A stretch of 64,000 nt of DNA from Micromonosporaceae bacterium KJ-029 (GCA_005402585.1 BIFP01000051.1:310001-374000); one strand, 5' to 3'. Numbered from the stretch's first letter, positions 33,039 to 43,164 are shown. Made by a program: numbers and translations. Notes: generated by a model from the sequence alone, not told the origin.

Positions 33039-34007
33039 TCACCGCGCACCCTTCTCGTCGCCGGAGCGGACCTGCACGTGATCCGGCTCCAGGGTCAGCT
33101 TCACCCGGTCCCGCAGGGCCAACGCGTCGACGAAACCGGCGGGCAGCTGCATCCGCCCGGCCCGGTCCAGCACCGCGTACTCTTCGGTGACCAGTTCCTC
33201 GACGCCGTCGGCACCGACCCGGGCGGTGCGGTGCACCTCCGAGGCGGTCCGCCCGTCGCGGATCGCGACGGTCCGCCGGACCTGGGAGGCGACCTGCGGA
33301 TCGTGGGTGACCACCACGACGGTGACACCCAGCTCGGCGTTGATGGTGCGCAGCGCCGCGAACACCTCCGCGGCCGTCGCCTCGTCCAGCTCACCGGTCG
33401 GCTCGTCGGCGAAGAGCACCTCCGGGTCGTTGGCCACCGCCACCGCGACGGCGCAACGCTGCTGCTCGCCGCCGCTCATCTGCCCCGGCCGGCGGTCCGC
33501 GCAGTACCCGACGCCGACCATCTCCAGCAGCTCCGTCGCCCGCCGCCGCCCCGCCCGGCCACCCCGACCGGCCAGCCGCATCGGCAGCTCCACGTTCTCC
33601 CGGGCCGTCAGGTACGGCAGCAGGTTACGTCCGGTCTGTTGCCACACGAACCCGACCGTGTGCCGCCGGTAGCGAAGCCGCTTACGCGCCGACATGGTCA
33701 ACAGGTCGTAGCCGGCCACCCGGGCGATCCCGGCGGTCGGCACGTCCAAGCCGGACAGGATGTTCAGCACGGTCGACTTGCCGGACCCGGACGCGCCCAC
33801 GATGGCCACCAGCTCACCCCGGTCGACGACCAGGTCGAGGCCCTGCAGCGCGACGACCTCCACGCCCTCGGTGGTGAAGATGCGCACCAGGCCGTCGCAG
33901 ACGATATGTCCCCGCAACCGGTCCGCGCCGCCGGCGCGGGCGGCCGCGCGTTCCGCCGCCCGCTGCTGCAGCGTCGCGAGATCTGGTACGTCCCTTACCA
34001 CGGTCAT
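33039..34007 (-). CDS. ABC transporter ATP-binding protein with AbrB-like C-terminal tail
   Basis: 322 residues. Walker A GASGSGKSTVLNILSGLD, signature QMSGGEQQRCAVAVAVAND, Walker B VLFADEPTGELD and H-loop VTHDP are complete. After the ATPase domain, residues about 275-316 (EYAVLDRAGRMQLPAGFVDA, LALRDRVKLTLEPDHVQVR) resemble a SpoVT/AbrB beta-barrel module, which is unusual for a MacB-type ATPase and might regulate it or mediate dimerisation. Its ATG overlaps the stop of the upstream permease as ATGA, so the genes are translationally coupled. Confidence 0.88.
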   Translation of the reverse strand: MTVVRDVPDLATLQQRAAERAAARAGGADRLRGHIVCDGLVRIFTTEGVEVVALQGLDLVVDRGELVAIVGASGSGKSTVLNILSGLDVPTAGIARVAGYDLLTMSARKRLRYRRHTVGFVWQQTGRNLLPYLTARENVELPMRLAGRGGRAGRRRATELLEMVGVGYCADRRPGQMSGGEQQRCAVAVAVANDPEVLFADEPTGELDEATAAEVFAALRTINAELGVTVVVVTHDPQVASQVRRTVAIRDGRTASEVHRTARVGADGVEELVTEEYAVLDRAGRMQLPAGFVDALALRDRVKLTLEPDHVQVRSGDEKGAR

Positions 34008-36712
34008 GCGTTCTCCTCTCCGAGACGCAGCACCTCGCCGAGGCGCATCCGTCGGTTCACCAGGTTCTCCGCCAGCAGGCCGGCCAGCAGGCCGAGCACC
34101 ACCAGCGCCAGCACCCCGCCCACGACCAGCGGGTCCAGGTGGTCGCGTATCGGCACGCCGGGCGCGAACTGGGACAACCCGAGGGTCGAGCCGAGAAGCC
34201 GGGGCAGGGCCATCCCCACCGCCCCGCCGGTCAGGGCCGCGACCACCACCAGCGGCACCAGCTCGTACACCAGCAGCCGCCGGCCGTGGGCGGCGGACAG
34301 GCCCATCGTGCGCAGCCGGGACAGCATCCGGCCCCGACCGGCGGCGTCGGCGACCACCGCGAACCCCACGGCGAGCACGGCCAGTGCCGTGCCCCCGACC
34401 GCGCCGGCGGTGAACGCCAGGGACAGCACCTCGTTGGCCCCGGTGCGCTCCAGCCCCTCCCGGTACGCCCGCCAGGTCTCCAGCGTCGCCGGCAGCTGCG
34501 TCTGCGTCACCTCCCTGCCGAGTACCGCGGACTGCCGCCGGCGCTGCGCGTCGTCGGCCACCGCCAGCAGCTTTGCCTCGTCGATGTCGTCGCCGGCGAT
34601 CAGATACCGGTTGGGGATGATCGGCGTGAACTCGTACTCGGGCAGCGCCTGCCACGGCAGCACCACGAACCGCTCGACCCCCAACCCCACGCCCGGGAAG
34701 GTTTCGGCAACACCGGCGACGTGGAACTCGTACAGCCGGCTTTGGACGTCGGCCACCCCACCGTCACCGAGATCCGCCGCCACCTTCGAGGAGACCACCG
34801 CGGGCACCGGCCCGTCACCGCGGGCGGCGGAGCGCAGCGCGGCGGGCACGTCGACGTCGACCCCGCTGCGGGCCACCACGTCGGCGAACGCCGGGGCGTC
34901 CACCACCAGCACCCGCGCCTGGCCGAGCACCGTCGCCTGCGGCCCGACCTCCGAGAGCAGCCGCCGGCTGGACTCCACCGACACCCGGGCCACCGCCTCC
35001 ACCCCGGGCACCCGGATCAGCTCGTCGCCCGCGTCGGGAGAGAAGGCCCACCCGGTCAGCCAGGCGTCGGCCGGTACGGTCAGCGCCGCGGCCCGGTCCC
35101 GGGCGGCGGCCACGGTGGTCGTGACGACCCCACCGAACACGCCGGTGCTGACGGCCACGATCAGCACCGCCAGCGGCCCCAGCGCCACCGGCGCGCCCCG
35201 ACCGGCGCGAGCCACGCCGAGGAACAACAGCGCGCCCCGGGCCCGCCCGGCCAGCCGACCGACCAGTCGCAGTGGCCACGGCAGCAGCCGGATCGCCACC
35301 AGCGCGGCGGCGACCGCGACCAGCACCGGCACCGAGCTGAGGTACGCGTCGACACCGCCGGCCGGGTCGAGGCCACGGCGGCGCAGCAGCACCACGCCCA
35401 GCCCGGCGAGCACCAGCACGCTGGCCTCCACGGTCAGCCGACGTACCGACGGGCGCTGCCGGACCAGGTCGGCCCGTCCGGCGACCAGCCCGACCCGCCG
35501 CTGGGAGTACATGGCCAGCAGCGGCACCACGGCGGTGGTGAGCACCACCAGCAGCAGGACCGCCCAGGGCATCCCGTCCGACCGGCCCGGCACCCGGGTG
35601 GCGACCAACCAACCGAGCAGCACCGCGACGGGTTGCACGGGTGCCGCCTCGGCGAGGGTTCGCCGCCCGATGGCGGCCAGCGACGCACCCCGGGCCCGCA
35701 GCAACGCCAACTCGTCGCGGCGGCGTTGCACCGTCAGGCGGGCGGCCAGCAGGATCAGCCCGAGCAGGCTGGCGACCAGGCCGGTCTGCGCGATGGCCAG
35801 CAGGGCTTGCACCGCGCGCAACTGCTCGGCGAACCGGGCCAGGGCGACGTCCAGCGACGTCTGCACCGTCGATCGGGGCAGCCATTGGATGCGCCGGGTC
35901 TCGTCCACCGCGGCGGCCACCGCCTCCAGCGTGTTGGTGTTCAACCGCCGCTCGTCGAAGCGGTACCGCCATTCGTAGGTGGTCGGCGCGCCGCTGCCGG
36001 CGGCCACGGCGTCGATCCCCGCCCAGTCGGTGATCGCCATCGCGAGGTAGGGCTCGCCGTCGGCGACCGGCACGACCGGGTCCAGGGCCAGCATCAGGTC
36101 GTCCCAGATAGGGTCGCCGGCATCGCGGGGGTCGAACACCCCTACGACCTGCGCCTGCGCCTGCTTCAGCGCGCCGGGGCCGGTGAAGCGCAGCCGGGTG
36201 CCGGGGCGCAGCGACAGAATCTCGGCCATCGCCGTGGACACCGCCAACTCGGCGGGGCGGCCCGCCTCGCTGCGTGGCCAGCGGCCGGCGGTGAGGACGG
36301 CCGCTTCCTCGACCCCGGTCTGCGCACGCAGGCCGACCTTCTTGATCGCGCCACCGTCCATCGGCGGGTCGTCACCGGTGGCGGTCAGCGTCTCCTCGTC
36401 CAGCCTGGCGGCGTACCACCGGCGATCCACCAGGCCGGGCAGCGGCTGCGGCAACGCGTCGGCGAACCGATCGAGGTCCGCCTCGCCCGCCGCGGCCGGC
36501 ACCCGCTCGTCGGGTCGCTGCTCGTTGGGCTGCAGCTCGACCGCGAGTGACACGTCGCGGACCAGGTGCGGCAGCCGGGCCACGTCGGCGTGCAAACTCC
36601 GATCGGCGTACCCGTTGGCCAGCCGGGGTATGGCGGTAACCAGCAGCGCCGCCACCAACCCAAGCACCGCCAGCAGACCCACGTGGGCGCCGTACGCCCT
36701 GATCCGCCTCAC
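34004..36712 (-). CDS. FtsX-type ABC transporter permease
   Basis: 902 residues. An N-terminal helix (GLLAVLGLVAALLVTAIP), a large extracellular MacB-like domain, then two FtsX-type transmembrane blocks (around 330-560 and 760-900) with AARLTVQRRRDELALLRARG and DAAGRGRMLSRLRTMGLSAA as the typical coupling segments. Partner of the ATPases downstream. GTG at 36712 is used; it lies 2 bases after the stop of the preceding permease gene and has GAGGAC upstream. The frame remains open through the upstream gene in another register, which is not coding. Confidence 0.87.
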   Translation of the reverse strand: MRRIRAYGAHVGLLAVLGLVAALLVTAIPRLANGYADRSLHADVARLPHLVRDVSLAVELQPNEQRPDERVPAAAGEADLDRFADALPQPLPGLVDRRWYAARLDEETLTATGDDPPMDGGAIKKVGLRAQTGVEEAAVLTAGRWPRSEAGRPAELAVSTAMAEILSLRPGTRLRFTGPGALKQAQAQVVGVFDPRDAGDPIWDDLMLALDPVVPVADGEPYLAMAITDWAGIDAVAAGSGAPTTYEWRYRFDERRLNTNTLEAVAAAVDETRRIQWLPRSTVQTSLDVALARFAEQLRAVQALLAIAQTGLVASLLGLILLAARLTVQRRRDELALLRARGASLAAIGRRTLAEAAPVQPVAVLLGWLVATRVPGRSDGMPWAVLLLVVLTTAVVPLLAMYSQRRVGLVAGRADLVRQRPSVRRLTVEASVLVLAGLGVVLLRRRGLDPAGGVDAYLSSVPVLVAVAAALVAIRLLPWPLRLVGRLAGRARGALLFLGVARAGRGAPVALGPLAVLIVAVSTGVFGGVVTTTVAAARDRAAALTVPADAWLTGWAFSPDAGDELIRVPGVEAVARVSVESSRRLLSEVGPQATVLGQARVLVVDAPAFADVVARSGVDVDVPAALRSAARGDGPVPAVVSSKVAADLGDGGVADVQSRLYEFHVAGVAETFPGVGLGVERFVVLPWQALPEYEFTPIIPNRYLIAGDDIDEAKLLAVADDAQRRRQSAVLGREVTQTQLPATLETWRAYREGLERTGANEVLSLAFTAGAVGGTALAVLAVGFAVVADAAGRGRMLSRLRTMGLSAAHGRRLLVYELVPLVVVAALTGGAVGMALPRLLGSTLGLSQFAPGVPIRDHLDPLVVGGVLALVVLGLLAGLLAENLVNRRMRLGEVLRLGEENA

Positions 36713-36714
36713 AC

Positions 36715-39700
36715 TCAACGGTCCTCCCCGATGCGGAGTTGGGTGGCGGCCAGGCGGCGCCGCATGGTCACCGACACCGCCGCGCTGAACGTCAGCGCCA
36801 GCAGCAGCAGACCCAGTCCGGTGGCCACCACCGGTGGCCAGTCGACGCTCAACAACGGCGGCGGGTCGGGGCGGTTGGCGGACGGGGTGAGGATGACCAG
36901 CGGCGCCATCGTCGCGGCGACGCCGACCCCGACGGCCAGCCCGACCAGCACACCCACCCCGGCCAGAAACGACTGCTCGGCCAGCAGTGACCTGGCCACC
37001 AGGCGGTGCCCCGCGCCGAGGGTGTGCAGCACGGCGAGCTCGGTGGCCCGTCGGCGGGCGGTGGCGCTGACGTCCACGGCCACCCCGACGGCGGCCAGCA
37101 GCACCGCGGCCAGGGCGGCGGCGAACAGTGCGCCTCGCGCGCCCACTCCGAACGGGTCGCGGCTCAGCTCGGCGGCGACGTCCTCCCGGTCCAGCACGTC
37201 CAGGCCACCGAGCGCGGCGGCCGCGGTGGCTGCCTGCTCCGCCTGCCCGGGACGGGCGGCCAGCCACCACTCCTCGGGCGAGAGAACGATGCCACTGTCG
37301 TGGAAGATCCGGGTGCTCAGCGACGGCAGGTCGACCAGCAGGGCGGCGTTCTCGGCGTCGCCGGGCACCGCGGCCACGGTGCCGACCATGGTGATGTTGA
37401 CGTCGGCGCCACCGAGGAACAACTGCGTCTGGGTGCCGACGTCCCGGCGCAGCGCGGCGAGCGCCTGCGGGGTGGCCACCGCTGGCACCAGGCCTTCGGC
37501 TACCGGCCGGGAGATGCTCAGTTGCAGGATCTTGCCGCTGGCGTAGAAATCCGACGTTCCGCTGCGTCCATATCTGACCGCCAGGGTGCTGCCGGTGGCC
37601 ATCGGGGAAGCCACCGGACCGGACCGGTCGAGCATCCGCCACGGCCCGTCGGTGGCCAGGTCGACCGGCGTGCCGGGGGAGTCGTCCGAACTGGCCCGCA
37701 GCTCGGACAGCTGCCAGTCGATGGACATCTGGTCGCTGCCGACAGTCTCGGCGGTGAACCCGGCCAGTCGCCAGGGCGTGTCCCCGGTCGGCAGCTCGAC
37801 GGAGAACCGTAGTGGTTCGTCGTCGCGGGTGGTGCCCAGCAGCAGCCGCCGGTGTCCGTCGCGTGGCCCTGCGAGCACCACGTGGTGGCGTACCGGCGCC
37901 ACGACACCGAAGGGGGCGGTGATCTGGGTAAGTAGTTGCCCGGTCAGCCGTCGGGTGCCCGCCGGCAGCGGGGTGTCCGGCGCCGTCACACGCCCGTCGG
38001 CGAGGGTGGCGAACAGCTCTTCGGTGGAGCCGCCGGCCAGGTCGGGGCGGATCCGCACCACCTGGCCAGCGGCCTGGGCGTCCAACGCCAGCACGGTGAC
38101 CGGCGCGGAGTCCGGCCCGACCCGCAGGCTGTCCCGCCGGGCCGCCAGGACCGCCGCGGCGCCCGGCAGATCGGCGAGTTGCTCGGCCCGGTTGTCGGGA
38201 GCGGAGCCGTTGACCTCGGTCAGTCGCAGGTCGGCGCCGACCTGGTGGGCGGCCTGGTCGTCGAGGGACCGTCGGGAGGTGCTGGCGAGGGACCAGGCGA
38301 GGGTGCCGACCGCGACGGCGAGGGCGAGCAGCAGCACCGGCCCGGCGTGCGGTCGCCGGCCGGCCTGCCAGGTGCCGAGCATGGTGGCGGGCCACGGTTT
38401 GCGGTCCACCCAGCGTTCGGCGAGTCGGATCAGTGGGGGCAGCAGCCGCAGGGCGAGCACCGCCCCGGCCAGCACCCCGAGGGTGGGTGCGGCGGCCAGC
38501 AGCGGGTCGATGCCCAGCTCCCCGCCGCGGGAGCGGGACAGCGGTGAGGAGTAGCGGCTGAGCTGGTACCAGGCCAGCAGGGCCAGGCCGACCAGCACCA
38601 CATCCAGGCCGGCCCGTTGCACCATGCCGCGCCGGCTCGGTCGGGACCGGCTGGCCAGGTCGGCCACGTAGCTGCCGCCGCGACGCAGGCTCGGCCCGAT
38701 CATCGCCAGCGCGCAACCGGCGGCCGCGGCCCCGGCCACCAGCCAGACCATCGAGTCGGGTGAGACGTCCGGGCGCAGCGACACCGCGGCGAGCCCGGGT
38801 AGCCCGCCGGCGAAGCCGAGCAGCTCGGTGACGATCAGCGGGGTCAGGACCGCGGCGGGCAGGACGACCAGGGTGGCCTCCCGGGCGGTCAGCCCGGCCA
38901 ACTGCCAGCGGGCGGCGCCGCGGGCACGCAGCAGTGCGGTCTCGCCGCGGCGGTGTTCGGTGAGCAGGATGGCGACGAGCAGCAGCGCGTACCCGCCGAG
39001 CACCACCACCAACAGCATCGGGGTGACCAACGCGGACCGGCCGACGAGGGTGGCCTGCTGCAACCGCGGCACCAGGACGGTGAGGTCGCCGGTGGCTACG
39101 GCGGAGTCACCGAGGCCGGCCGCCGTCGGGGTGGTGGTGATGATCCGGGTGGCGACCGCAGCCAGCCGGTCCAGCTGGCTGGTGGTGCTGATGCCGGAGA
39201 GGTCGGGCTCGACCAGCCAGCCGGCGGAGGCGTTGGCCAGGAAGTGTGTGACGAAGTCGTCGCGGTGCACGGTCATCGGGCCGTAGGTGGCCGCCTGCGC
39301 CAGCGAACCGGTCGCCGCATCGGGAGCGAGCCGCCAGTATGCGGCGTCGGGGTCCACGGGGGTGAACAAGCCCACCACGGTCACCTCGGTGACCTGCTCG
39401 GTCAGCCCGTCGGTGATCGGGATGCGGTCGCCGACACCCACCCGCAGCGTTGCCGCGGCCGCGGCGGCCAGGGCGGTCTGCGGCCGGTCCGCGCCGGCCT
39501 GCGGCCAGGCGCCGGCGGTGAGCTGGGCGTGTGCCGGCAGGTCGTCGAGGAACATCACCGAGGCGTAGATGCTGCCGGTGCGGTCGGCGACGGCGTCGCC
39601 GGTGTCGCCCCGCAACTGCCGGCCGGCCGCGTACCCGACGGTGGTGACCCGGGCGGCCAGCCCGTCCAGGTCGCTCTGCGCCTGTTCCCGCAGGGCGGTG

Positions 39701-39981
39701 TCGCGTTCCCGCAGGGCCTCGGCGGTGCGCCCGGCCGAGGCCCGGATCAGGACCGACCGTTCCTGCGCGGTGGCCTCGGCGAGCACGTTGCGGGTGCCCG
39801 AGTCGACCACGTCCCGGTTGTATGCGGCCAGTCCGGTGAGGGCGACGGTCGCCACCAGCGCCGCCCCGGCTGCGGCAAGCAGCAGTCCCTTCGTGCCGCG
39901 GGCGCGCCGCAACGCGAACCTCATTCGACCTGTACCCCCGCCGGTTCGCGGGCCGTTGCGGCCCGTGGTCACTGTCGTCAT
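36715..39981 (-). CDS. Large FtsX-type ABC transporter permease
   Basis: 1088 residues. Topology: N-terminal helix (GLLLAAAGAALVATVALTGL), extracellular domain, FtsX block 1 (about 325-440, AILLTEHRRGETALLRARGA), a central helix pair, a second extracellular domain, and FtsX block 2 (about 955-1088, VDVSATARRRATELAVLHTL). It is the first gene of the operon permease-permease-ATPase-ATPase. The export substrate is not evident; lipoprotein, antimicrobial-peptide or wall-related roles are all possible. ATG at 39981; upstream 110 bases to the tdk gene hold the likely promoter. Confidence 0.87.
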   Translation of the reverse strand: MTTVTTGRNGPRTGGGTGRMRFALRRARGTKGLLLAAAGAALVATVALTGLAAYNRDVVDSGTRNVLAEATAQERSVLIRASAGRTAEALRERDTALREQAQSDLDGLAARVTTVGYAAGRQLRGDTGDAVADRTGSIYASVMFLDDLPAHAQLTAGAWPQAGADRPQTALAAAAAATLRVGVGDRIPITDGLTEQVTEVTVVGLFTPVDPDAAYWRLAPDAATGSLAQAATYGPMTVHRDDFVTHFLANASAGWLVEPDLSGISTTSQLDRLAAVATRIITTTPTAAGLGDSAVATGDLTVLVPRLQQATLVGRSALVTPMLLVVVLGGYALLLVAILLTEHRRGETALLRARGAARWQLAGLTAREATLVVLPAAVLTPLIVTELLGFAGGLPGLAAVSLRPDVSPDSMVWLVAGAAAAGCALAMIGPSLRRGGSYVADLASRSRPSRRGMVQRAGLDVVLVGLALLAWYQLSRYSSPLSRSRGGELGIDPLLAAAPTLGVLAGAVLALRLLPPLIRLAERWVDRKPWPATMLGTWQAGRRPHAGPVLLLALAVAVGTLAWSLASTSRRSLDDQAAHQVGADLRLTEVNGSAPDNRAEQLADLPGAAAVLAARRDSLRVGPDSAPVTVLALDAQAAGQVVRIRPDLAGGSTEELFATLADGRVTAPDTPLPAGTRRLTGQLLTQITAPFGVVAPVRHHVVLAGPRDGHRRLLLGTTRDDEPLRFSVELPTGDTPWRLAGFTAETVGSDQMSIDWQLSELRASSDDSPGTPVDLATDGPWRMLDRSGPVASPMATGSTLAVRYGRSGTSDFYASGKILQLSISRPVAEGLVPAVATPQALAALRRDVGTQTQLFLGGADVNITMVGTVAAVPGDAENAALLVDLPSLSTRIFHDSGIVLSPEEWWLAARPGQAEQAATAAAALGGLDVLDREDVAAELSRDPFGVGARGALFAAALAAVLLAAVGVAVDVSATARRRATELAVLHTLGAGHRLVARSLLAEQSFLAGVGVLVGLAVGVGVAATMAPLVILTPSANRPDPPPLLSVDWPPVVATGLGLLLLALTFSAAVSVTMRRRLAATQLRIGEDR

Positions 39982-40091
39982 GCAGCAGAAGGGGCGGGAC
40001 CCCGGGAAAGGTTCGCAGCAGTGATCGTTTCGTTATCCGCGGCAGTGACACCGGCGGCCGGTCCACGGATCCCGGCGGGTGGGGACGATCC

Positions 40092-40826
40092 TCAGGAGAC
40101 AGCGGCGGCGGCGCGGGGACCGAGGTCGCCGGTGCGGTGGTGCCGCCGGCAGAGCACCTGGTAGCGGACCTCGCCGGTGTCGACAGTGTCGCCGATGACC
40201 ACCTGCTCGCCCTCGCGAACCACCCGCCCACCCGCGACGCGGGCGTTGAGCAGGCCCTCCCGGCCGCACCAGCACAGCACCTCGACCTGGATACGGGCCA
40301 CCGAGTCGGCCAACTCGAACAGCCGCTGCGCGGCGGGGAACAGGCTGGACCGGAAGTCGGTGGCCAGGCCGAAGGCGTACACGTCGACGTCGTAACTGTC
40401 GACCAGTTCGGCCATCTGTTCCACGTGCTCGACGGAGTAGAAACTGGCCTCGTCGCAGATCAGGTAGTCCACCCGTACCCCGTCGGCCCAGGCGTCGCGG
40501 ACCAGGGTGCGCAGGTCGAGCGCGTCGGTGACCTCGATCGCCTCGTGGGCCAGGCCGATGCGGGTGGTGACCTGCGGGCCGAGCGAGCGGTCGATGCGGG
40601 TGGTCACCAGGCCACGGCGGCCCTGCCGGGAGTGGTTGTGGTTCATCTGCAGGGCCATCGTGGACTTGCCGCAGTCCATCGGCCCCCAGTAGAACCGCAG
40701 CGCGGCGGCGTGGGCCGGCCGCCCGTCGACACCGCGGGCGACGGCGCACCCGGCCGGGGTGTCGCCCGGCCCGGCCAGCGGGGGTCGGGCCAGGCAGGTC
40801 GGTACGGCGTCGTCGGCGGTCGTCAC
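40092..40826 (-). CDS. tdk: Thymidine kinase
   Basis: Phosphorylates thymidine to dTMP in the pyrimidine salvage pathway. The P-loop GPMDCGKSTMALQMNHN, the DEASFYSVEHVEQMAELVD block and the zinc finger (CWCG ... CRRHH) are those of type II thymidine kinases. At 244 residues it has an extra N-terminal stretch of about 40 residues before LRFYWGPMDCGKS, so an internal start is possible, but no better codon with a ribosome site is evident. GTG at 40826 is used. Cytoplasmic. Confidence 0.93.
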   Translation of the reverse strand: MTTADDAVPTCLARPPLAGPGDTPAGCAVARGVDGRPAHAAALRFYWGPMDCGKSTMALQMNHNHSRQGRRGLVTTRIDRSLGPQVTTRIGLAHEAIEVTDALDLRTLVRDAWADGVRVDYLICDEASFYSVEHVEQMAELVDSYDVDVYAFGLATDFRSSLFPAAQRLFELADSVARIQVEVLCWCGREGLLNARVAGGRVVREGEQVVIGDTVDTGEVRYQVLCRRHHRTGDLGPRAAAAVS

Positions 40827-40887
40827 GGACGGCGAGCCTAGTCGATCGACGTCTCCCAGCGGATCACCGGCGGCCGGGCGGTGTGGG

Positions 40888-42279
40888 TTACAGCACCCGT
40901 GGCGGGGTGTTCCCGGCGGCCACGATCGCCCGCCGCATCGGGACGGCCAGCAGTAGCAGGAAGCCGACCACGAAGAAGATCAGCAGGGAGACCAGGCCCA
41001 CCCGGTAGGAGTTGGTGAGCTGGAACACCAGGCCGAACGCCAGTGGGCCGAGCCAGCTGGTGCCCTTGTCGCTGATCTCGTAGAAGCCGTAGTACTCGCC
41101 TTCCTTGCCGGCCGGGATCAGCTGACTGAACAGCGACCGGCTCAGCGCCTGGCTGCCGCCGAGGACCAGACCGATGGCGCCGCCGAGCACCATGAACGGC
41201 AACGGCGCCTCGGCGGGCAGCCGGAACGCGGCGACGATCACCCCGGTCCACAGCACCAGGCTGAGCAGGACGGTCTTCCAGGCGCCGATCCGCGCGGCCA
41301 GCCCGCCCAGCGCCAGCGCCCCGCCGAAGGCCAGGAACTGCACCAGCAGGATCGTCACGATCAGGGTGCTCTGCTCCAGCCGCAGTTCCTCGGTGCCGTA
41401 CTGGCTGGCCAGGGTGATGACGGTCTGGATGCCGTCGTTGTAGACCAGGAACGCCAGCAGGAAGAACAGCGTCAGCGGGTACGCCTTGACCTCCCGCAGG
41501 GTACGGCCGAGCTGCCGGAACCCGTCGGTGAGCACGTTGCCGCCGCGACCGGCGGCGAGCGCGGCGGCGGTGGGGTGCTCGCGCAGCCAGCGCAGCGGCA
41601 CCAGGGTGAACGCCGCCCACCACAGACCGGCCGAGACGATGGACCAGCGGGCCAGGTCGAGGGTGCGCTCGGCCGTCCCGTTGTCGAACGACTGCACCGC
41701 GACCAGGTTCAGCGCCAGCAGCAGACCACCGCCGAGGTAGCCCAGCGCCCAGCCGCGGCTGGAGATGGCGTCCCGCTCGTCGGGCCCGCCCAACTGGGGC
41801 AGGAACGAGTTGTAGACGACGATCGCCGCCCCGAAGCTGATGTTGGCCACCAGGAACAGCGCGCCGCCGAGCAGGTACCGGTCCCCGGTGACGAAGATCA
41901 TCCCGATGGTCGCGCCGGCGCCGGTGAACGCGGTCCCGGCCAGCAGCCGCTTCTTGTGCAGCGACCGGTCGGCGATCGCCCCGATCACCGGCAGGACGAA
42001 GACCGTCAGCAGCACCGACAGCGAGATCAGGTACGGGTAGTACGAACCGGCGGCGACCTTGATGCCCAGCGGGTAGACGTAGCCGGTGCAGTCGGCGCCC
42101 AGTTCGCAGCCGGCGGCGACCTTGGCCACGCTGGTCAGGAACGGCCCGAGGAACACCGTGATGACCGTGGTCTGGAAGGCCGAGTTGGCCCAGTCGTAGA
42201 AGTACCAGCCGGTGCGCTCGCGCCGGGTGCTGGTCGGCGGTGGGGTGTCCTGCGTCGCAGGGGTCGCCGTCTCGGCCAT
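40888..42279 (-). CDS. MFS transporter, UMF1/Atg22-like
   Basis: 463 residues, about twelve membrane helices. The opening RRERTGWYFYDWANSAFQTT and the segment GAIADRSLHKKRLL are the hallmark of UMF1-family (vacuole effluxer Atg22-like) transporters. Substrate unknown; some relatives are near amino-acid or lipid genes. It is followed by the GDPD gene upstream on the same strand with a 21-base gap, so they may be cotranscribed. Confidence 0.9.
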   Translation of the reverse strand: MAETATPATQDTPPPTSTRRERTGWYFYDWANSAFQTTVITVFLGPFLTSVAKVAAGCELGADCTGYVYPLGIKVAAGSYYPYLISLSVLLTVFVLPVIGAIADRSLHKKRLLAGTAFTGAGATIGMIFVTGDRYLLGGALFLVANISFGAAIVVYNSFLPQLGGPDERDAISSRGWALGYLGGGLLLALNLVAVQSFDNGTAERTLDLARWSIVSAGLWWAAFTLVPLRWLREHPTAAALAAGRGGNVLTDGFRQLGRTLREVKAYPLTLFFLLAFLVYNDGIQTVITLASQYGTEELRLEQSTLIVTILLVQFLAFGGALALGGLAARIGAWKTVLLSLVLWTGVIVAAFRLPAEAPLPFMVLGGAIGLVLGGSQALSRSLFSQLIPAGKEGEYYGFYEISDKGTSWLGPLAFGLVFQLTNSYRVGLVSLLIFFVVGFLLLLAVPMRRAIVAAGNTPPRVL

Positions 42280-42300
42280 GTCGGGTCCTCGCCCAGGGGG

Positions 42301-43068
42301 TCAGGCGGCCCAGTGGCCGCGGCTGCGGTAGACGTCGCGCAGCACGCCGACGTGATCGGTCATGATGCCATCAACACCAAGATCAAGTAACTCGTGCATC
42401 TCGTCAGGTTCGTCGATCGTCCAGACGTGCACCTGCAGCCCGAGCCGGTGCGCCATCCGCAGGAACCGGCGGTCGACCACCGGCAACCGGCCGTAGCGCA
42501 CCGGCACCTGCGCGGCCACCACCGACGGCGCCAGCCGCACCGGCCGGCCGGTCAGCGAGGCCCACCGCAGCCGGGCCACCCCGCGTACCCCGAGACTGGT
42601 GGCCACCCGGCCGTGGGTGAGGGCGCGCAGCCGGGTCAGCCGGGCGTCGCTGAACGAGGCCAGCAGCACCCGGTCACCCGCGCCGGCCCGCGTGACCGTG
42701 GCCACGGTCGGTGCCACGCCCCGGTCGGACTTGACGTCGATGTTGAACCGCACCTGCGGCCACGCGTCGAGCACCTCGTCCAGGCGGGGGACCACGGCGG
42801 CGCCGCCGACGCGCACGGATGCCAGGTCGGCCCAGCGCATCGTGCCGACCCGGCCGCGCTGCCCGGTGACCCGCTGCAGGGTGTCGTCGTGGAAGAGCAC
42901 GGCGACGCCGTCTGCCGTGCCGTGTACGTCGGTCTCCACGTACCGGTAACCGAGGTCGATCGCGCGGGCGAAGGCCGCCGCGGTGTTCTCGTCGCCGTCG
43001 GCGGCGCCGCCGCGATGGGCGAAGGCCAGCGGGGCGGGGGAGTCGAGGTAGGGGTGACCGGACGGCAC
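42301..43068 (-). CDS. Glycerophosphodiester phosphodiesterase
   Basis: 255 residues, GDPD fold. AFAHRGGAADGDENTAAAFA carries the catalytic HRG and the metal-binding Glu; YVETDVHGTADGVAVLFHDD supplies further metal ligands; VHVWTIDEPDEM and GVDGIMTDHV close the barrel. It cleaves glycerophosphodiesters to glycerol-3-phosphate and an alcohol. No signal peptide, so cytoplasmic. ATG at 43068; preceding terminator at 43102-43130 belongs to the upstream plsC-like gene. Confidence 0.93.
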   Translation of the reverse strand: MPSGHPYLDSPAPLAFAHRGGAADGDENTAAAFARAIDLGYRYVETDVHGTADGVAVLFHDDTLQRVTGQRGRVGTMRWADLASVRVGGAAVVPRLDEVLDAWPQVRFNIDVKSDRGVAPTVATVTRAGAGDRVLLASFSDARLTRLRALTHGRVATSLGVRGVARLRWASLTGRPVRLAPSVVAAQVPVRYGRLPVVDRRFLRMAHRLGLQVHVWTIDEPDEMHELLDLGVDGIMTDHVGVLRDVYRSRGHWAA

Positions 43069-43101
43069 GCAGCGCAGTATGCCCGGCCCTGGTGATCATC
43101 G

Positions 43102-43130
43102 GGCTGCCGGCCGGTATCCGGCCGGCAGCC
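43102..43130 (-). terminator. Hairpin terminator after acyltransferase gene
   Basis: GGCTGCCGGCCGG (43102-43114) and CCGGCCGGCAGCC (43118-43130) form a perfect 13-bp stem with a 3-base loop, between the acyltransferase stop and the GDPD start. Confidence 0.75.
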
Positions 43131-43164
43131 TCGACCCGTCGACTGGCGGTGGCTTGCTCCCGCG

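Noticed and set aside
33078..36550. Long plus-strand frames opposite the ABC ATPase and permease genes
   Set aside because: Low-complexity Arg/Ser/Pro/Gln translations, antisense to complete ABC transporter genes.
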